Shown here piece after piece: positions 34,783-42,975 of a DNA stretch of 64,000 bases (position 1 is the stretch's first letter; each line of letters begins with the position of its first letter). A program made the position numbers and the translations under genes. The DNA comes from Trujillonella endophytica (GTDB lineage: Bacteria; Actinomycetota; Actinomycetes; Mycobacteriales; Geodermatophilaceae). Under the pieces are notes generated by a model. It had not been told where the DNA came from and made no database searches. It saw only the letters and a list, made by a program, of their open reading frames with translations. The DNA is taken from NCBI RefSeq assembly GCF_900110555.1, contig NZ_FOEE01000017.1, positions 1 to 64,000 of the forward strand, read 5' to 3'.

Positions 34783-34884
34783 CGGTCGTCCCCTTCGCTG
34801 TCGGGAGCGGGGGGATCTACGGCAGCGCGTCCCGTCCCGCGGTGTGCCCGGGTCGCCGCCACGGGCACACCGGGGAGGAGCGGA

Positions 34885-35277
34885 CTACCAGGTCAGGAGA
34901 GCGGCGGGGCGAGCGGTGTCGTCCCCGACGGCGGCCTTGAGGGCCGGCCGATCGGCCGACGAGGGGCCGGTCGCGGTGCCGTCCACGACCAGGCGCGGAC
35001 CCGGGGCGAGCAGCCACATCTCGTCCATCAGCGACCGCAGCACCTCGCGGCGCAGCGAGTAGAAGTAGTTGCGACCCCGCTTGCGCACCTCGATGAGCCC
35101 GGCCTGGGTCAGGATCTTGGTGTGGTAGGAGATCGTCGGCTTGGAGACGGGCAGCGTGTCCTCGAGGACGCTGCACGCCAGCTCCTCCTGCTGTGCCATC
35201 TGCTGCACGATGTTCCATCGGATGGGGTCTCCGAGTGCCTTGAAGACCTCCGTCGCAGCGACGGGTTCACGGGTCAT
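34885..35277 (-). CDS. ArsR family transcriptional regulator (130 aa)
   Basis: Winged helix at about 10-95: FKALGDPIRWNIVQQMAQ, LPVSKPTISYHTKILTQAGL, VRKRGRNYFYSL. There is no clear metal-binding CxC, so it is probably a small-molecule rather than a metal sensor. GGAGG precedes the ATG. The upstream segment 35311-35330 contains CAACGGTTG palindromic sequence overlapping a minus-strand TTGACA. The crotonase gene lies downstream in the same direction. Confidence 0.9.
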   Translation of the reverse strand: MTREPVAATEVFKALGDPIRWNIVQQMAQQEELACSVLEDTLPVSKPTISYHTKILTQAGLIEVRKRGRNYFYSLRREVLRSLMDEMWLLAPGPRLVVDGTATGPSSADRPALKAAVGDDTARPAALLTW

Positions 35278-35310
35278 GACGCGGGCCCCTCCGGATCGAT
35301 CACGCTCAGT

Positions 35311-35330
35311 AGTTCAACGGTTGTCAATCT
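35311..35330 (-). promoter_or_regulatory. ArsR-gene promoter/operator candidate
   Basis: On the minus strand TTGACA (35326-35321) forms a -35 box, overlapped by the 9-bp palindrome CAACGGTTG (35315-35323). No convincing -10 box at normal spacing. Confidence 0.4.
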
Positions 35331-35420
35331 AACGCGCGTTCCGCCCGGATGCCCACCCGTCTGCGCGGTGAACCGTCCCACAGCGCGTGACGGGCCTCCC
35401 CGGCCCGCGGTCGAGGAGGA

Positions 35421-36506
35421 TCACTCGTCGACCGTCCAGGTGTCCCGCCCGCGCAGCACCGCCTGCAGGTCCGGTCCGCCCGCGCGCTGCGCCGCCTCGC
35501 GGGCCTCGCCCACCTGTGCCCGCACCGCGTCGTCGTAGGTCGTGCGCCGCACGTCCCGGAAGACGCCGGTCACCGTGTGCGTGAGGTCCTGGTCCGACAG
35601 CCGCGACAGCGCGAACGCCAGGTGGACGTCGGTGACGTCGTGCACGACCACGTCCGCGGGGTCGACGTCGGCGGCCTCGGCGACGGCCAGCCCGAATCCC
35701 GCGCGGACGACGACGGAGGTGCCCAGCCCGTCCTCGCCCTTCGGACCGAACCGGATCGGCTCCCCGTGGGTGAGCGGGATCAGCCGCTGCGGGGCGGTGT
35801 CGGGCCGGCGCAGCACGTCGAAGGACCCGTCGTTGAAGATCGGGCAGTCCTGGAAGATCTCCACCAGCGCGGTGCCGCGGTGCGCCGCGGCGGCGGCCAG
35901 GACCGCGGTCAGGCCCTTGCGGTCGGAGTCGATCGCGCGGCCGACGAACGTCGCCTCGGCACCGAGGGCCAGCGACACCGGGTTGAACGGATGGTCGACC
36001 GAGCCCATCGGCGAGGACTTGGTGACCTTCCCCGTCTCGCTGGTGGGGGAGTACTGGCCCTTGGTCAGCCCGTAGATCCGGTTGTTGAACAGCAGGATCT
36101 TCAGGTTGATGTTGCGGCGCAGGGCGTGGATGAGGTGGTTGCCGCCGATCGACAGCGCGTCGCCGTCGCCGGTCACCACCCACACCGACAGGTCCGGCCG
36201 CGCCACCGCCAGGCCGGTGGCGATCGCCGGCGCCCGGCCGTGGATGGAGTGCATGCCGAAGGTGTCCATGTAGTACGGGAACCGGGACGAGCACCCGATC
36301 CCCGACACGAAGACGGTGTTCTCCCGCTTGATGCCCAGCGTCGGCATGAAGGAGCGGACGGCGGCCAGCACGGCGTAGTCCCCGCACCCGGGGCACCAGC
36401 GCACCTCCTGGTCGGAGGTGAAGTCCTTGGCCGTCTGCGGGGCCTCGGCCGCGGGGACGAGGTCCAGCCCGCCGAGGCCGGGCATGCCCAGGTCGATCAT
36501 GGTCAC
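35421..36506 (-). CDS. korB: 2-oxoacid:ferredoxin oxidoreductase subunit beta (361 aa)
   Basis: Thiamine-diphosphate subunit: EVRWCPGCGDYAVLAAVRS with the Fe-S/ThDP Cys residues, VSGIGCSSRFPYYMDTFGMH, ThDP/Mg motif VTGDGDALSIGGNHLIHALR, and NNRIYGLTKGQYSPTS. With KorA it oxidatively decarboxylates 2-oxoglutarate or another 2-oxoacid to the acyl-CoA, reducing ferredoxin. GTG 36506 overlaps the korA stop (GTGA) with GGGAG seven bases before; ATG 36500 is possible. Ferredoxins encoded at 49585 and 52864 could be partners. Confidence 0.93.
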   Translation of the reverse strand: MTMIDLGMPGLGGLDLVPAAEAPQTAKDFTSDQEVRWCPGCGDYAVLAAVRSFMPTLGIKRENTVFVSGIGCSSRFPYYMDTFGMHSIHGRAPAIATGLAVARPDLSVWVVTGDGDALSIGGNHLIHALRRNINLKILLFNNRIYGLTKGQYSPTSETGKVTKSSPMGSVDHPFNPVSLALGAEATFVGRAIDSDRKGLTAVLAAAAAHRGTALVEIFQDCPIFNDGSFDVLRRPDTAPQRLIPLTHGEPIRFGPKGEDGLGTSVVVRAGFGLAVAEAADVDPADVVVHDVTDVHLAFALSRLSDQDLTHTVTGVFRDVRRTTYDDAVRAQVGEAREAAQRAGGPDLQAVLRGRDTWTVDE

Positions 36507-38425
36507 CGCTGGGCTCCCGGGAGGTGGGTGAGGAAGACGTCCTGCAGTTCCTCGGCCTTGAACGGCTGGCCCGACACCTTGGTGTGGCTCTGCACGTCGA
36601 CGAGATAGCGGGAGCGCAGCAGCGAGGCGAGTTGCCCGAGGTTCATCTCGGGCACGAGCACCGCGCGGTAGCGGGCGAGCACCTCGCCGAGGTTGGCCGG
36701 GAACGGGTTGAGGTGGCGCAGGTGCGCGGTGGCCACGGGCAGGCCCCGCGCCCGAACGCGGCGGGCGGCGGCGCCGATCGGGCCGTAGGTCGAGCCCCAG
36801 CCGAGCACCAGCAGCCCGGCGTCCCCGGTCGGGTCGTCCACCTCGAGGTCGGGCACCTCGATGCCGGCGATCTTCGCCGCCCGCAGGTGGACCATCCGCT
36901 CGTGGTTGGCCGGGTCGTAGGAGATCGAGCCGGAGCCGTCGGCCTTCTCCAGGCCACCGATGCGGTGCTCCAGTCCGGCCGTGCCGGGGACGGCCCAGGG
37001 GCGGGCGAGGGTCTCCGGGTCGCGGAGGTAGGGCCAGAAGGCGCCCGACCCGTCCGGCGCGTTGGGCTCGGTCGCGAACGCGGGGTCCACGGTCGGCAGC
37101 TGCGCGACGTCGGGCACCTGCCACGGCTCGGACCCGTTGGCCAGGGCGCCGTCGGACAGCAGGATCACCGGCGTCCGGTAGGTGACCGCGATGCGGACGG
37201 CGTCCAGGACGGCAGCGAAGCAGTCGCCGGGCGTCTGTGGCGCGATGACCGGGACCGGGGACTCGCCGTTGCGGCCGTGCAGCGCCTGCAGCAGGTCGGC
37301 CTGCTCGGTCTTGGTCGGCAGCCCGGTCGAGGGGCCGCCGCGCTGCACGTCGATGACCAGCAGCGGCAGCTCCAGGGCCACGGCGAGGCCGATGGTCTCC
37401 GCCTTGAGGGCAATGCCCGGCCCGGACGTCGTCGTCACGCCGAGCGCGCCCCCGAAGGAGGCGCCCAGCGCGGCCCCGACGCCGGCGATCTCGTCCTCGG
37501 CCTGCACCGTCGTCACGCCGAAGGCCTTATGCCGGGAGACCTCGTGGAGGATGTCGGTCGCCGGGGTGATCGGGTACGTGCCCAGCAGCACCTCGAGCCC
37601 GGTGACGTGCGGAGCGGCCACGATGCCGTAGGCCAGCGCCGTGTTGCCGGTGATCTGGCGGTAGGTGCCGGCCGGCAGCTTCGCCTTCGCGACCTCGTAG
37701 ACGACCGCGAAGGCCTCGGTGGTCTCGCCGTAGGCGTGCCCGGCCCGGAACGCCAGGATGTTGGCCTCGGCCAGCTCGGGGCGCTTGGCAAACTTCTCCC
37801 GCAGGAAGCGCTCGGTGCCCTCCTGCGGCCGGGAGTACATCCACGACAGCAGGCCGAGGGCGAACATGTTCTTCGCCCGCTCGGCGTCACGCTTGGGGAG
37901 GCCGGTGGACTCCAGGGCGCCGCGGGTGAGCGTGGCCATGGCGATCCGGTGCACCTGGAAGTCGGCGAGCGAGTCGTCCTCGAGCGGATCGGCCGCGTAC
38001 CCGACCTTGGTGAGGTTGCGCGGGGTGAACTCGTCGGTGTTGACGATGACGATGCCGCCGCGCGGCAGGTCGCCGATGTTGGCGCGCAGGGCCGCAGGGT
38101 TCATCGCCACCAGGACGTCGGGCCGGTCGCCGGGGGTGAGGATGTCGAAGTCGGCGAAGTGCACCTGGAAGGACGAGACGCCGGGCAGGGTGCCGGCGGG
38201 TGCGCGGATCTCGGCCGGGAAGTTCGGCAGCGTCGACAGGTCGTTGCCGAAGCTGGCGGTCTCGGAGGTGAACCGGTCGCCGGTGAGCTGCATGCCGTCG
38301 CCGGAGTCGCCGGCGAAGCGGATGACGACGCGGTCGCGTCGCACCACGGTCGGGCGGCGCGTGCCGTCGGAGGCGCTCCCGGCCGGCGTCGTCGTGTCGG
38401 GGGACGTCGTGTCGGTGGACGTCAT
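36503..38425 (-). CDS. korA: 2-oxoacid:ferredoxin oxidoreductase subunit alpha (gamma-alpha fusion, 640 aa)
   Basis: Residues about 30-210 are the gamma domain (VIRFAGDSGDGMQLTGDRFT, FPAEIRAPAGTLPGVSSFQ). About 230-470 is the pyrimidine-type domain (TGNTALAYGIVAA, TYPITPATDILHEVSRHK, QAEDEIAGVGAALGASFGG, VQRGGPSTGLPTKTEQADLL). The C-terminal part contains VLGWGSTYGPIGAAARR and ends HLPGAQR. This is the actinobacterial KorA layout. ATG 38425 begins a Thr/Asp-rich tail; the ribosome site is weak. The promoter region is shared with the acyl-CoA dehydrogenase operon on the other strand. Confidence 0.93.
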   Translation of the reverse strand: MTSTDTTSPDTTTPAGSASDGTRRPTVVRRDRVVIRFAGDSGDGMQLTGDRFTSETASFGNDLSTLPNFPAEIRAPAGTLPGVSSFQVHFADFDILTPGDRPDVLVAMNPAALRANIGDLPRGGIVIVNTDEFTPRNLTKVGYAADPLEDDSLADFQVHRIAMATLTRGALESTGLPKRDAERAKNMFALGLLSWMYSRPQEGTERFLREKFAKRPELAEANILAFRAGHAYGETTEAFAVVYEVAKAKLPAGTYRQITGNTALAYGIVAAPHVTGLEVLLGTYPITPATDILHEVSRHKAFGVTTVQAEDEIAGVGAALGASFGGALGVTTTSGPGIALKAETIGLAVALELPLLVIDVQRGGPSTGLPTKTEQADLLQALHGRNGESPVPVIAPQTPGDCFAAVLDAVRIAVTYRTPVILLSDGALANGSEPWQVPDVAQLPTVDPAFATEPNAPDGSGAFWPYLRDPETLARPWAVPGTAGLEHRIGGLEKADGSGSISYDPANHERMVHLRAAKIAGIEVPDLEVDDPTGDAGLLVLGWGSTYGPIGAAARRVRARGLPVATAHLRHLNPFPANLGEVLARYRAVLVPEMNLGQLASLLRSRYLVDVQSHTKVSGQPFKAEELQDVFLTHLPGAQR

Positions 38426-38684
38426 CGCGGGGTCGTCAGCCTCGTTCCGGGCGCGGTGGTTTCTCCAGGTCGCGCGGGCAGGGCGACGATGCCCGCGCGC
38501 GCGGAGGCACGAGAATGCACAAGGTTCGATGGATTGACAAGTCTCTTCACCCCGTGGTCTGCTCGCCAGGGGTCCGTCCGGGGCGCGCGGCACCGCCGTG
38601 CAGCCCGCCGCGGGAGTGCGTGTCAGCCTCTCGTCGGGGGCGGTCCTCCCCACAAGCCCCACGACGTCGTGGAACGGAGAAGCG
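38426..38684. promoter_or_regulatory. divergent promoter region korA / acyl-CoA dehydrogenase
   Basis: 259 bases without a gene. The AT-rich centre (38515-38550) holds TTGACA on the plus strand (38534-38539). On the minus strand TTGTCA is followed after 17 bases by CATTCT (reading toward korA). TTCGATGGAT (38525-38534) is repeated exactly at 42812-42821 in the promoter of the CoA-transferase unit. Confidence 0.5.
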
Positions 38685-39815
38685 GTGGAGCTCGAGCTCA
38701 CGGCCGATCAGAAGCTCTTCCAGTCATCGGCCAGGTCACTGCTCGAGAAGGACCACTCGCTCGACCGGCTGCGCCGGCTCGAGCCGGGTGAGTCCGCGTG
38801 GGACCGCGACTCGTGGCAGCGCGGCGCCGAGCTGGGCTGGGCGGCGACGATCGTTCCCGAGGAGCTCGGCGGCGGCAGCGTCTCCGGCGAGGGGGTGCGC
38901 GACCTGACCCTCCTCGCCGAGGAGCTCGGCTCCGTCGTCGCCCCGGGGCCGTTCCTGCCCGTCAACGTCGTGCTCGCCGGCCTGGTCGCCGCGCACGGCA
39001 CCGGTCCCGACCACACCGCCACCATCGAGGCGCTCGTCGCCGGCGAGCAGGTGGCCGCGTGGGCGGTGTACGAGCCCGGTGGCCACTGGGCCCCCGAGGC
39101 GGCCCACGTCGCGGCCTCGCCGACCGCCGACGGCTGGCGGCTCGACGGCACCAAGGACCGCGTCGAGGCCGGGCTCCAGGCCGACCTGCTGCTGGTCACC
39201 GCGACCACCCCCGAGGGGCTCGCGCAGTTCCTCGTGCCGACCTCCGCCGAGGGCGTGACCACCTCGCCGCAGTGGGCGCTGGACCTGTCCCGCCCGCTCG
39301 CCGAGGTCCGCCTCGACGGCGTCGTCGTCGGCCCGGACGCGGTCGTCGGCACGCCGGCCACCACGGCCGAGATCGTGGAGAAGCAGCTGCAGATCGCGCT
39401 GCTCGTCCAGTGCGCCGAGCTGTGCGGCGGCCTGGAGAAGATGTTCGCCCTGACGATGCAGTGGGGCTTCGACCGCTACTCCTTCGGGCGCCCGCTGGCC
39501 TCCTACCAGGCCCTCAAGCACCGCTACGCGGACATGCGCACCTGGCTGGAGGCCTGCCACTCCACCACCCAGGCCGCGGCGGAGGCCGTCCAGGCGGGCT
39601 CGCCCGACGCGCCGCAGCTGGTCAGTGTCGCCAAGTCCTTCGTGGCCGAGCGCGCACAGTGGATCCTGCAGGACTGCGTGCAGCTGCACGGCGGGATCGG
39701 CGTGACCTGGGAGCACGATCTGCACCTGTACCTGCGCCGGGCGACGTCCGACCGTGCCCTGTACGGCACGCCGGAGGACCACCGCCGCCGGCTCGCCGAC
39801 CTCTCCTCTCTCTGA
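38685..39815 (+). CDS. acyl-CoA dehydrogenase (376 aa)
   Basis: Acyl-CoA dehydrogenase fold with N-terminal helices (LTADQKLFQSSARSLLEKDH), SFGRPLASYQALKHRYADM and QLHGGIGVTWEHDLHLYLRR. The middle beta domain is poorly conserved (no SEPxxGSD motif), typical of the beta-like partner in heteromeric enzymes. GTG 38685 follows GGAGA. The gene after it, 29 bases on, encodes an alpha-like partner; together they probably form one alpha-beta enzyme acting on a cyclic or side-chain acyl-CoA. Confidence 0.92.
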   Translation: MELELTADQKLFQSSARSLLEKDHSLDRLRRLEPGESAWDRDSWQRGAELGWAATIVPEELGGGSVSGEGVRDLTLLAEELGSVVAPGPFLPVNVVLAGLVAAHGTGPDHTATIEALVAGEQVAAWAVYEPGGHWAPEAAHVAASPTADGWRLDGTKDRVEAGLQADLLLVTATTPEGLAQFLVPTSAEGVTTSPQWALDLSRPLAEVRLDGVVVGPDAVVGTPATTAEIVEKQLQIALLVQCAELCGGLEKMFALTMQWGFDRYSFGRPLASYQALKHRYADMRTWLEACHSTTQAAAEAVQAGSPDAPQLVSVAKSFVAERAQWILQDCVQLHGGIGVTWEHDLHLYLRRATSDRALYGTPEDHRRRLADLSSL

Positions 39816-39844
39816 ACTCCCCGTCTGCGAAGGGCTGACCACCG

Positions 39845-41092
39845 ATGACGACTGCCGAGACGGAGACCGTCGAGTCGTTCCGCCTGCGTGCCCGCGCCTG
39901 GCTGGCGGAGAACATGCCGCGCCTGGACGCCGACGCGCCGCTGCCGACCCTGGGCGACGACGACCACGAGTGGGTGCGCGCGCGGGAGCTGCAGAAGCTG
40001 CTGCACGCCGGCGGCTTCGCGGGCATCTGCTTTCCCCGTGAGTACGGCGGCCTCGGCCTGAGCCCGGCCCACCAGCGTGCCTTCACCGAGGAGACCGCCG
40101 GCTACGAGATGCCGGTGCAGCTGAACATCCCGACGTTCAGCATCGTCGCCGCCACCCTGCTCGACATGGGCAGCGAGGAGCAGAAGCGCGAGCGCATCTC
40201 GGCGGCCATCCGCGGGGACGAGGTGCTCTGCCAGTTCCTGTCCGAGCCCAGCGGCGGCTCGGACCTGGCCGGCCTGCTCACCCGGGCCGAGCTCGACGGC
40301 GACACCTGGATCCTCAACGGCCAGAAGACGTGGAGCACCTCGGCGTACGCCGCCGACTGGGGGCTGTGCCTGGCGCGCACCAACTGGGACGTGCCCAAGC
40401 ACCGCGGCCTGACCATGTTCCTGATACCCACCGAGGCCCCGGGCCTGCACATGAACCGGGTCAAGATGGTCAACGGCTCCCGCGAGTTCTGCGAGGAGTT
40501 CTTCACCGACGTCCAGCTGCCCGCCTCGGCCGTCGTCGGCGAGGTCAACAACGGCTGGGCCGTCGCCTCCCGGCAGCTGTTCCACGAGCGCAACGCCGTC
40601 GGTGGCGGATCGCCGTACGTCAGCGGCATCGCCGGCCGTCCGCGCGCCCTCGGCGGCCAGTCGCTGTTCACCGTCGCCCGCGCGACCGGCCGCGCGGCCG
40701 AGCCCGGGGTCCGGGAGCGGGTGGGGGAGTGGGTGGCGCTGGAGGCCGTCAAGAACCAGATGGTCTCCCGGGTCAGCCGGGCCATCGGCAGCGGCGCCCT
40801 GCCGCCGCCGGCCGCCTCGCTGCTGCGCCTGTTCCACGCCGAGGCCGCCCAGCGGGGCACCGACCTGGCGATGGACATCGCCGGCGCGCAGATCGCCGCG
40901 GGCGTCGGCACCGACGAGGGCGTCACGGGCCGCGCCGGTGTCTCCTACCTCAGCCGCCAGGGGGCCAGCCTGGGCGGCGGCAGCAGCGAGATGGCGCGCA
41001 ACCAGATCAGCGAGCGCCTGCTCGGCATGCCGCGCGAGCCCGCCGCCGATCGGGACATCCCGTTCAACCAGGTCAAGCGGGGCCGGGTGTGA
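39845..41092 (+). CDS. acyl-CoA dehydrogenase (415 aa)
   Basis: Full-length enzyme: FPREYGGLGLSPAHQRAFTEE, QFLSEPSGGSDLAGLLTRAE (FAD motif), DTWILNGQKTWSTSAYAADW and a C-terminal QGASLGGGSSEMARNQISE that replaces the common GGTNEI helix. This resembles alpha-like partners of FadE heteromers. The N-terminus carries an extra helix. It lies in an operon between the partner dehydrogenase and the acyl-CoA synthetase. Confidence 0.92.
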   Translation: MTTAETETVESFRLRARAWLAENMPRLDADAPLPTLGDDDHEWVRARELQKLLHAGGFAGICFPREYGGLGLSPAHQRAFTEETAGYEMPVQLNIPTFSIVAATLLDMGSEEQKRERISAAIRGDEVLCQFLSEPSGGSDLAGLLTRAELDGDTWILNGQKTWSTSAYAADWGLCLARTNWDVPKHRGLTMFLIPTEAPGLHMNRVKMVNGSREFCEEFFTDVQLPASAVVGEVNNGWAVASRQLFHERNAVGGGSPYVSGIAGRPRALGGQSLFTVARATGRAAEPGVRERVGEWVALEAVKNQMVSRVSRAIGSGALPPPAASLLRLFHAEAAQRGTDLAMDIAGAQIAAGVGTDEGVTGRAGVSYLSRQGASLGGGSSEMARNQISERLLGMPREPAADRDIPFNQVKRGRV

Positions 41093-41147
41093 TCGGATCC
41101 CGTCCGCATCTGCGCACCGCCCCGACCACCAACACCCGGAGTTCCGA

Positions 41148-42647
41148 ATGAACCTCGCGATGATCCTCGACATGGTCGCCGACGGGATGGCCGACCGTGT
41201 CCTCATCGGCAACAAGGAGGACGGCCTCACCGGGGCCACGCTGCGGGCCAAGGCCTCCGCCGGCGCCGCGCACGTGGCCTCCCTCGGTGCCGACCGCCTC
41301 GTCTACCTCGGCCCCAACGGCTCCGGGTTCCCCGTGGCGCTGTTCGCCGCGACGCTCGCGGGCGTGCCGTTCCTCCCGCTGAACTACCGCCTCGGCGAGG
41401 AGCAGCTCGGCGAGATCATGAGCCGGCAGACCGCGCCGCTGGTCGTGACCGACACCCCCGAGCGGGTCCCGGGCTCGCGCACCATCGGCATCGCGGAGTT
41501 CGCCTCGCTGCCGGCCGTCGACGCCGCGCCGCTGCAGGCGTACGAGATCGAGTCCGAGTCGGTCGCCGTCCTGCTGATGACCAGTGGCACCACGGCGGCG
41601 CCCAAGAGCGCCGTGCTGCGGCACAGCAACCTGACGGCCTACCTCTTCGGCTCGGTGGAGTTCGCCTCGGTCGAGGAGACGGACGCGACGCTGGTCAGCG
41701 TCCCGCCTTACCACATCGCGGCGGTGGCCAACTGCCTGTCCAACCTGTACGCCGGCCGGCGGGTGGTCTACCTCGACGTCTTCAGCCCGGGCGAGTGGCT
41801 GGACGTCGTGGAGAAGCAGGGCATCACCCATGCCATGGTCGTGCCGACGATGCTCTCGCGCATCGTCGCCGAGCTCGAGACGCGGGGGACCGAGGGTCCG
41901 GCGTCGCTGCGCTCGGTGTCCTACGGTGGCGCCAAGATCGCCGCGGAGGTCATCGAGCGGGCCCTGCAGCTGTTCCCCGCGACGGGCTTCGTCAACGCCT
42001 ACGGCCTGACCGAGACCGCGTCGTCGATCGCCGTCCTCGGCCCCGACGACCACCGCGAGGCCGTCGCGTCCGAGGACCCCGCCGTGCGCGCCCGGCTGGG
42101 TTCGGTGGGCCGCGCCCTGCCCTCGGTGGAGATCGAGGTGCACGACGACGAGGGCACCGTGTGCGCGCCCGGCGTGGTCGGCGACATCGTCGTCCGGGGC
42201 CCGCAGGTCGCGGGGGAGTACCTCGAGCAGGGCAGCAAGGTGCAGTCCGACGGCTGGTTCCCGACCCGGGACCGCGGCTACGTCGACGACGCCGGGTTCA
42301 TCTTCGTCCGCGGCCGTTCGGACGACACGATCATCCGCGGCGGCGAGAACATCGCCCCGGCCGAGATCGAGGACGTCCTCGGCCGGCACCCGGCGGTACT
42401 CGAGGCGGTCGTCGCGGGCGTGCCCGACGTCGAGTGGGGCCAGGTCATCGGCGCCTTCGTGCAGCTGCGTCCCGACGCGCAGGCGACCGAGGACGAGGTG
42501 CGGCAGTGGGTCCGCGAGCGGCTGCGCGGCTCGAAGACCCCCGACCGGGTGGTCTTCGTCGAGGAGTTCCCGACGACCCCCACCGGCAAGGTGGTCCGGC
42601 GCGAGCTCGTGGCGCTCGTGACCCAGCCCAGCGCGCAGCCCGCCTGA
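41148..42647 (+). CDS. class I adenylate-forming acyl-CoA synthetase (499 aa)
   Basis: AMP-binding enzyme: P-loop VLLMTSGTTAAPKSAVLRHS, motif NAYGLTETAS, hinge RDRGYVDDAGFIFVRGRSDD with IIRGGENIAPAEIEDVL, and catalytic Lys in PTTPTGKVVRREL. It activates a carboxylic acid to its CoA thioester; the substrate pocket cannot be read. ATG 41148 has CGGAG seven bases ahead. Last gene of the unit beginning at 38685; a hairpin follows. Confidence 0.93.
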   Translation: MNLAMILDMVADGMADRVLIGNKEDGLTGATLRAKASAGAAHVASLGADRLVYLGPNGSGFPVALFAATLAGVPFLPLNYRLGEEQLGEIMSRQTAPLVVTDTPERVPGSRTIGIAEFASLPAVDAAPLQAYEIESESVAVLLMTSGTTAAPKSAVLRHSNLTAYLFGSVEFASVEETDATLVSVPPYHIAAVANCLSNLYAGRRVVYLDVFSPGEWLDVVEKQGITHAMVVPTMLSRIVAELETRGTEGPASLRSVSYGGAKIAAEVIERALQLFPATGFVNAYGLTETASSIAVLGPDDHREAVASEDPAVRARLGSVGRALPSVEIEVHDDEGTVCAPGVVGDIVVRGPQVAGEYLEQGSKVQSDGWFPTRDRGYVDDAGFIFVRGRSDDTIIRGGENIAPAEIEDVLGRHPAVLEAVVAGVPDVEWGQVIGAFVQLRPDAQATEDEVRQWVRERLRGSKTPDRVVFVEEFPTTPTGKVVRRELVALVTQPSAQPA

Positions 42648-42692
42648 CCCGCCCGACCCCCGTCAGCCCGGGGGTCGGACCAACCGCCGACC

Positions 42693-42731
42693 GGCCGGTC
42701 GGGCCCCCCGCGAGGGGGTCCTCGACCGGCC
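42693..42731 (+). terminator. terminator hairpin
   Basis: GGCCGGTCG (42693-42701) pairs with CGACCGGCC (42723-42731). An inner CCCCC/GGGGG stem is separated by a small internal loop. It lies after the acyl-CoA synthetase gene. Confidence 0.6.
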
Positions 42732-42798
42732 GTTCGGCGTTCCGGGAAGGCTCGCCGGGCCCCCGCCGCCACGCTGTGAGCCAGAACGCATCCGGCCC

Positions 42799-42826
42799 TT
42801 GAGTTCGACACTTCGATGGATATACT
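42799..42826 (+). promoter_or_regulatory. sigma-70-type promoter of the CoA-transferase unit
   Basis: TTGAGT (42799-42804), 16-bp spacer, TATACT (42821-42826); the -10 box is one of the best in the window. TTCGATGGAT just before and into the -10 repeats the sequence at 38525-38534. Confidence 0.65.
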
Positions 42827-42857
42827 CCGGATCGACTCAGGCGTGAGGGAGGTCTCC

Positions 42858-42917
42858 ATGACCTGCACGAACGCGCGCGGCCCTCGCGGGTCCGGGCGGG
42901 CGTCCCGACTCTCCTGA
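42858..42917 (+). CDS. putative leader peptide / upstream ORF (19 aa)
   Basis: ATG with a strong GGGAGG site five bases ahead, about 25 bases after the expected transcript start. It encodes a 19-residue Arg/Ser/Gly-rich peptide beginning MTCTNARG and ends 58 bases before the CoA-transferase GTG. Position and ribosome site suggest a regulatory leader rather than a functional protein. No attenuator fold is proven. Confidence 0.35.
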   Translation: MTCTNARGPRGSGRASRLS

Positions 42918-42975
42918 CCAGCCGGCCGCATCGTGCCGTGTGGTTCCCCCTGTCGAGAAGCTGAGGTTGCATCGC

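Larger units (their letters stand above)
42648..42975 (+). promoter_or_regulatory. intergenic region with terminator, promoter and short upstream ORF
   Basis: 328 bases holding, in order: the terminator 42693-42731, the promoter 42799-42826 and a 19-codon upstream ORF 42858-42917, then 58 bases to the GTG of the CoA transferase. Nothing else recognised. Confidence 0.6.

Noticed and set aside
38515-38907. 130-codon plus-strand frame starting MHKVRWIDK, with a GGAGG site
   Set aside because: It overlaps the true acyl-CoA dehydrogenase start in another frame and becomes Arg/Ser/Pro-rich; no family features.
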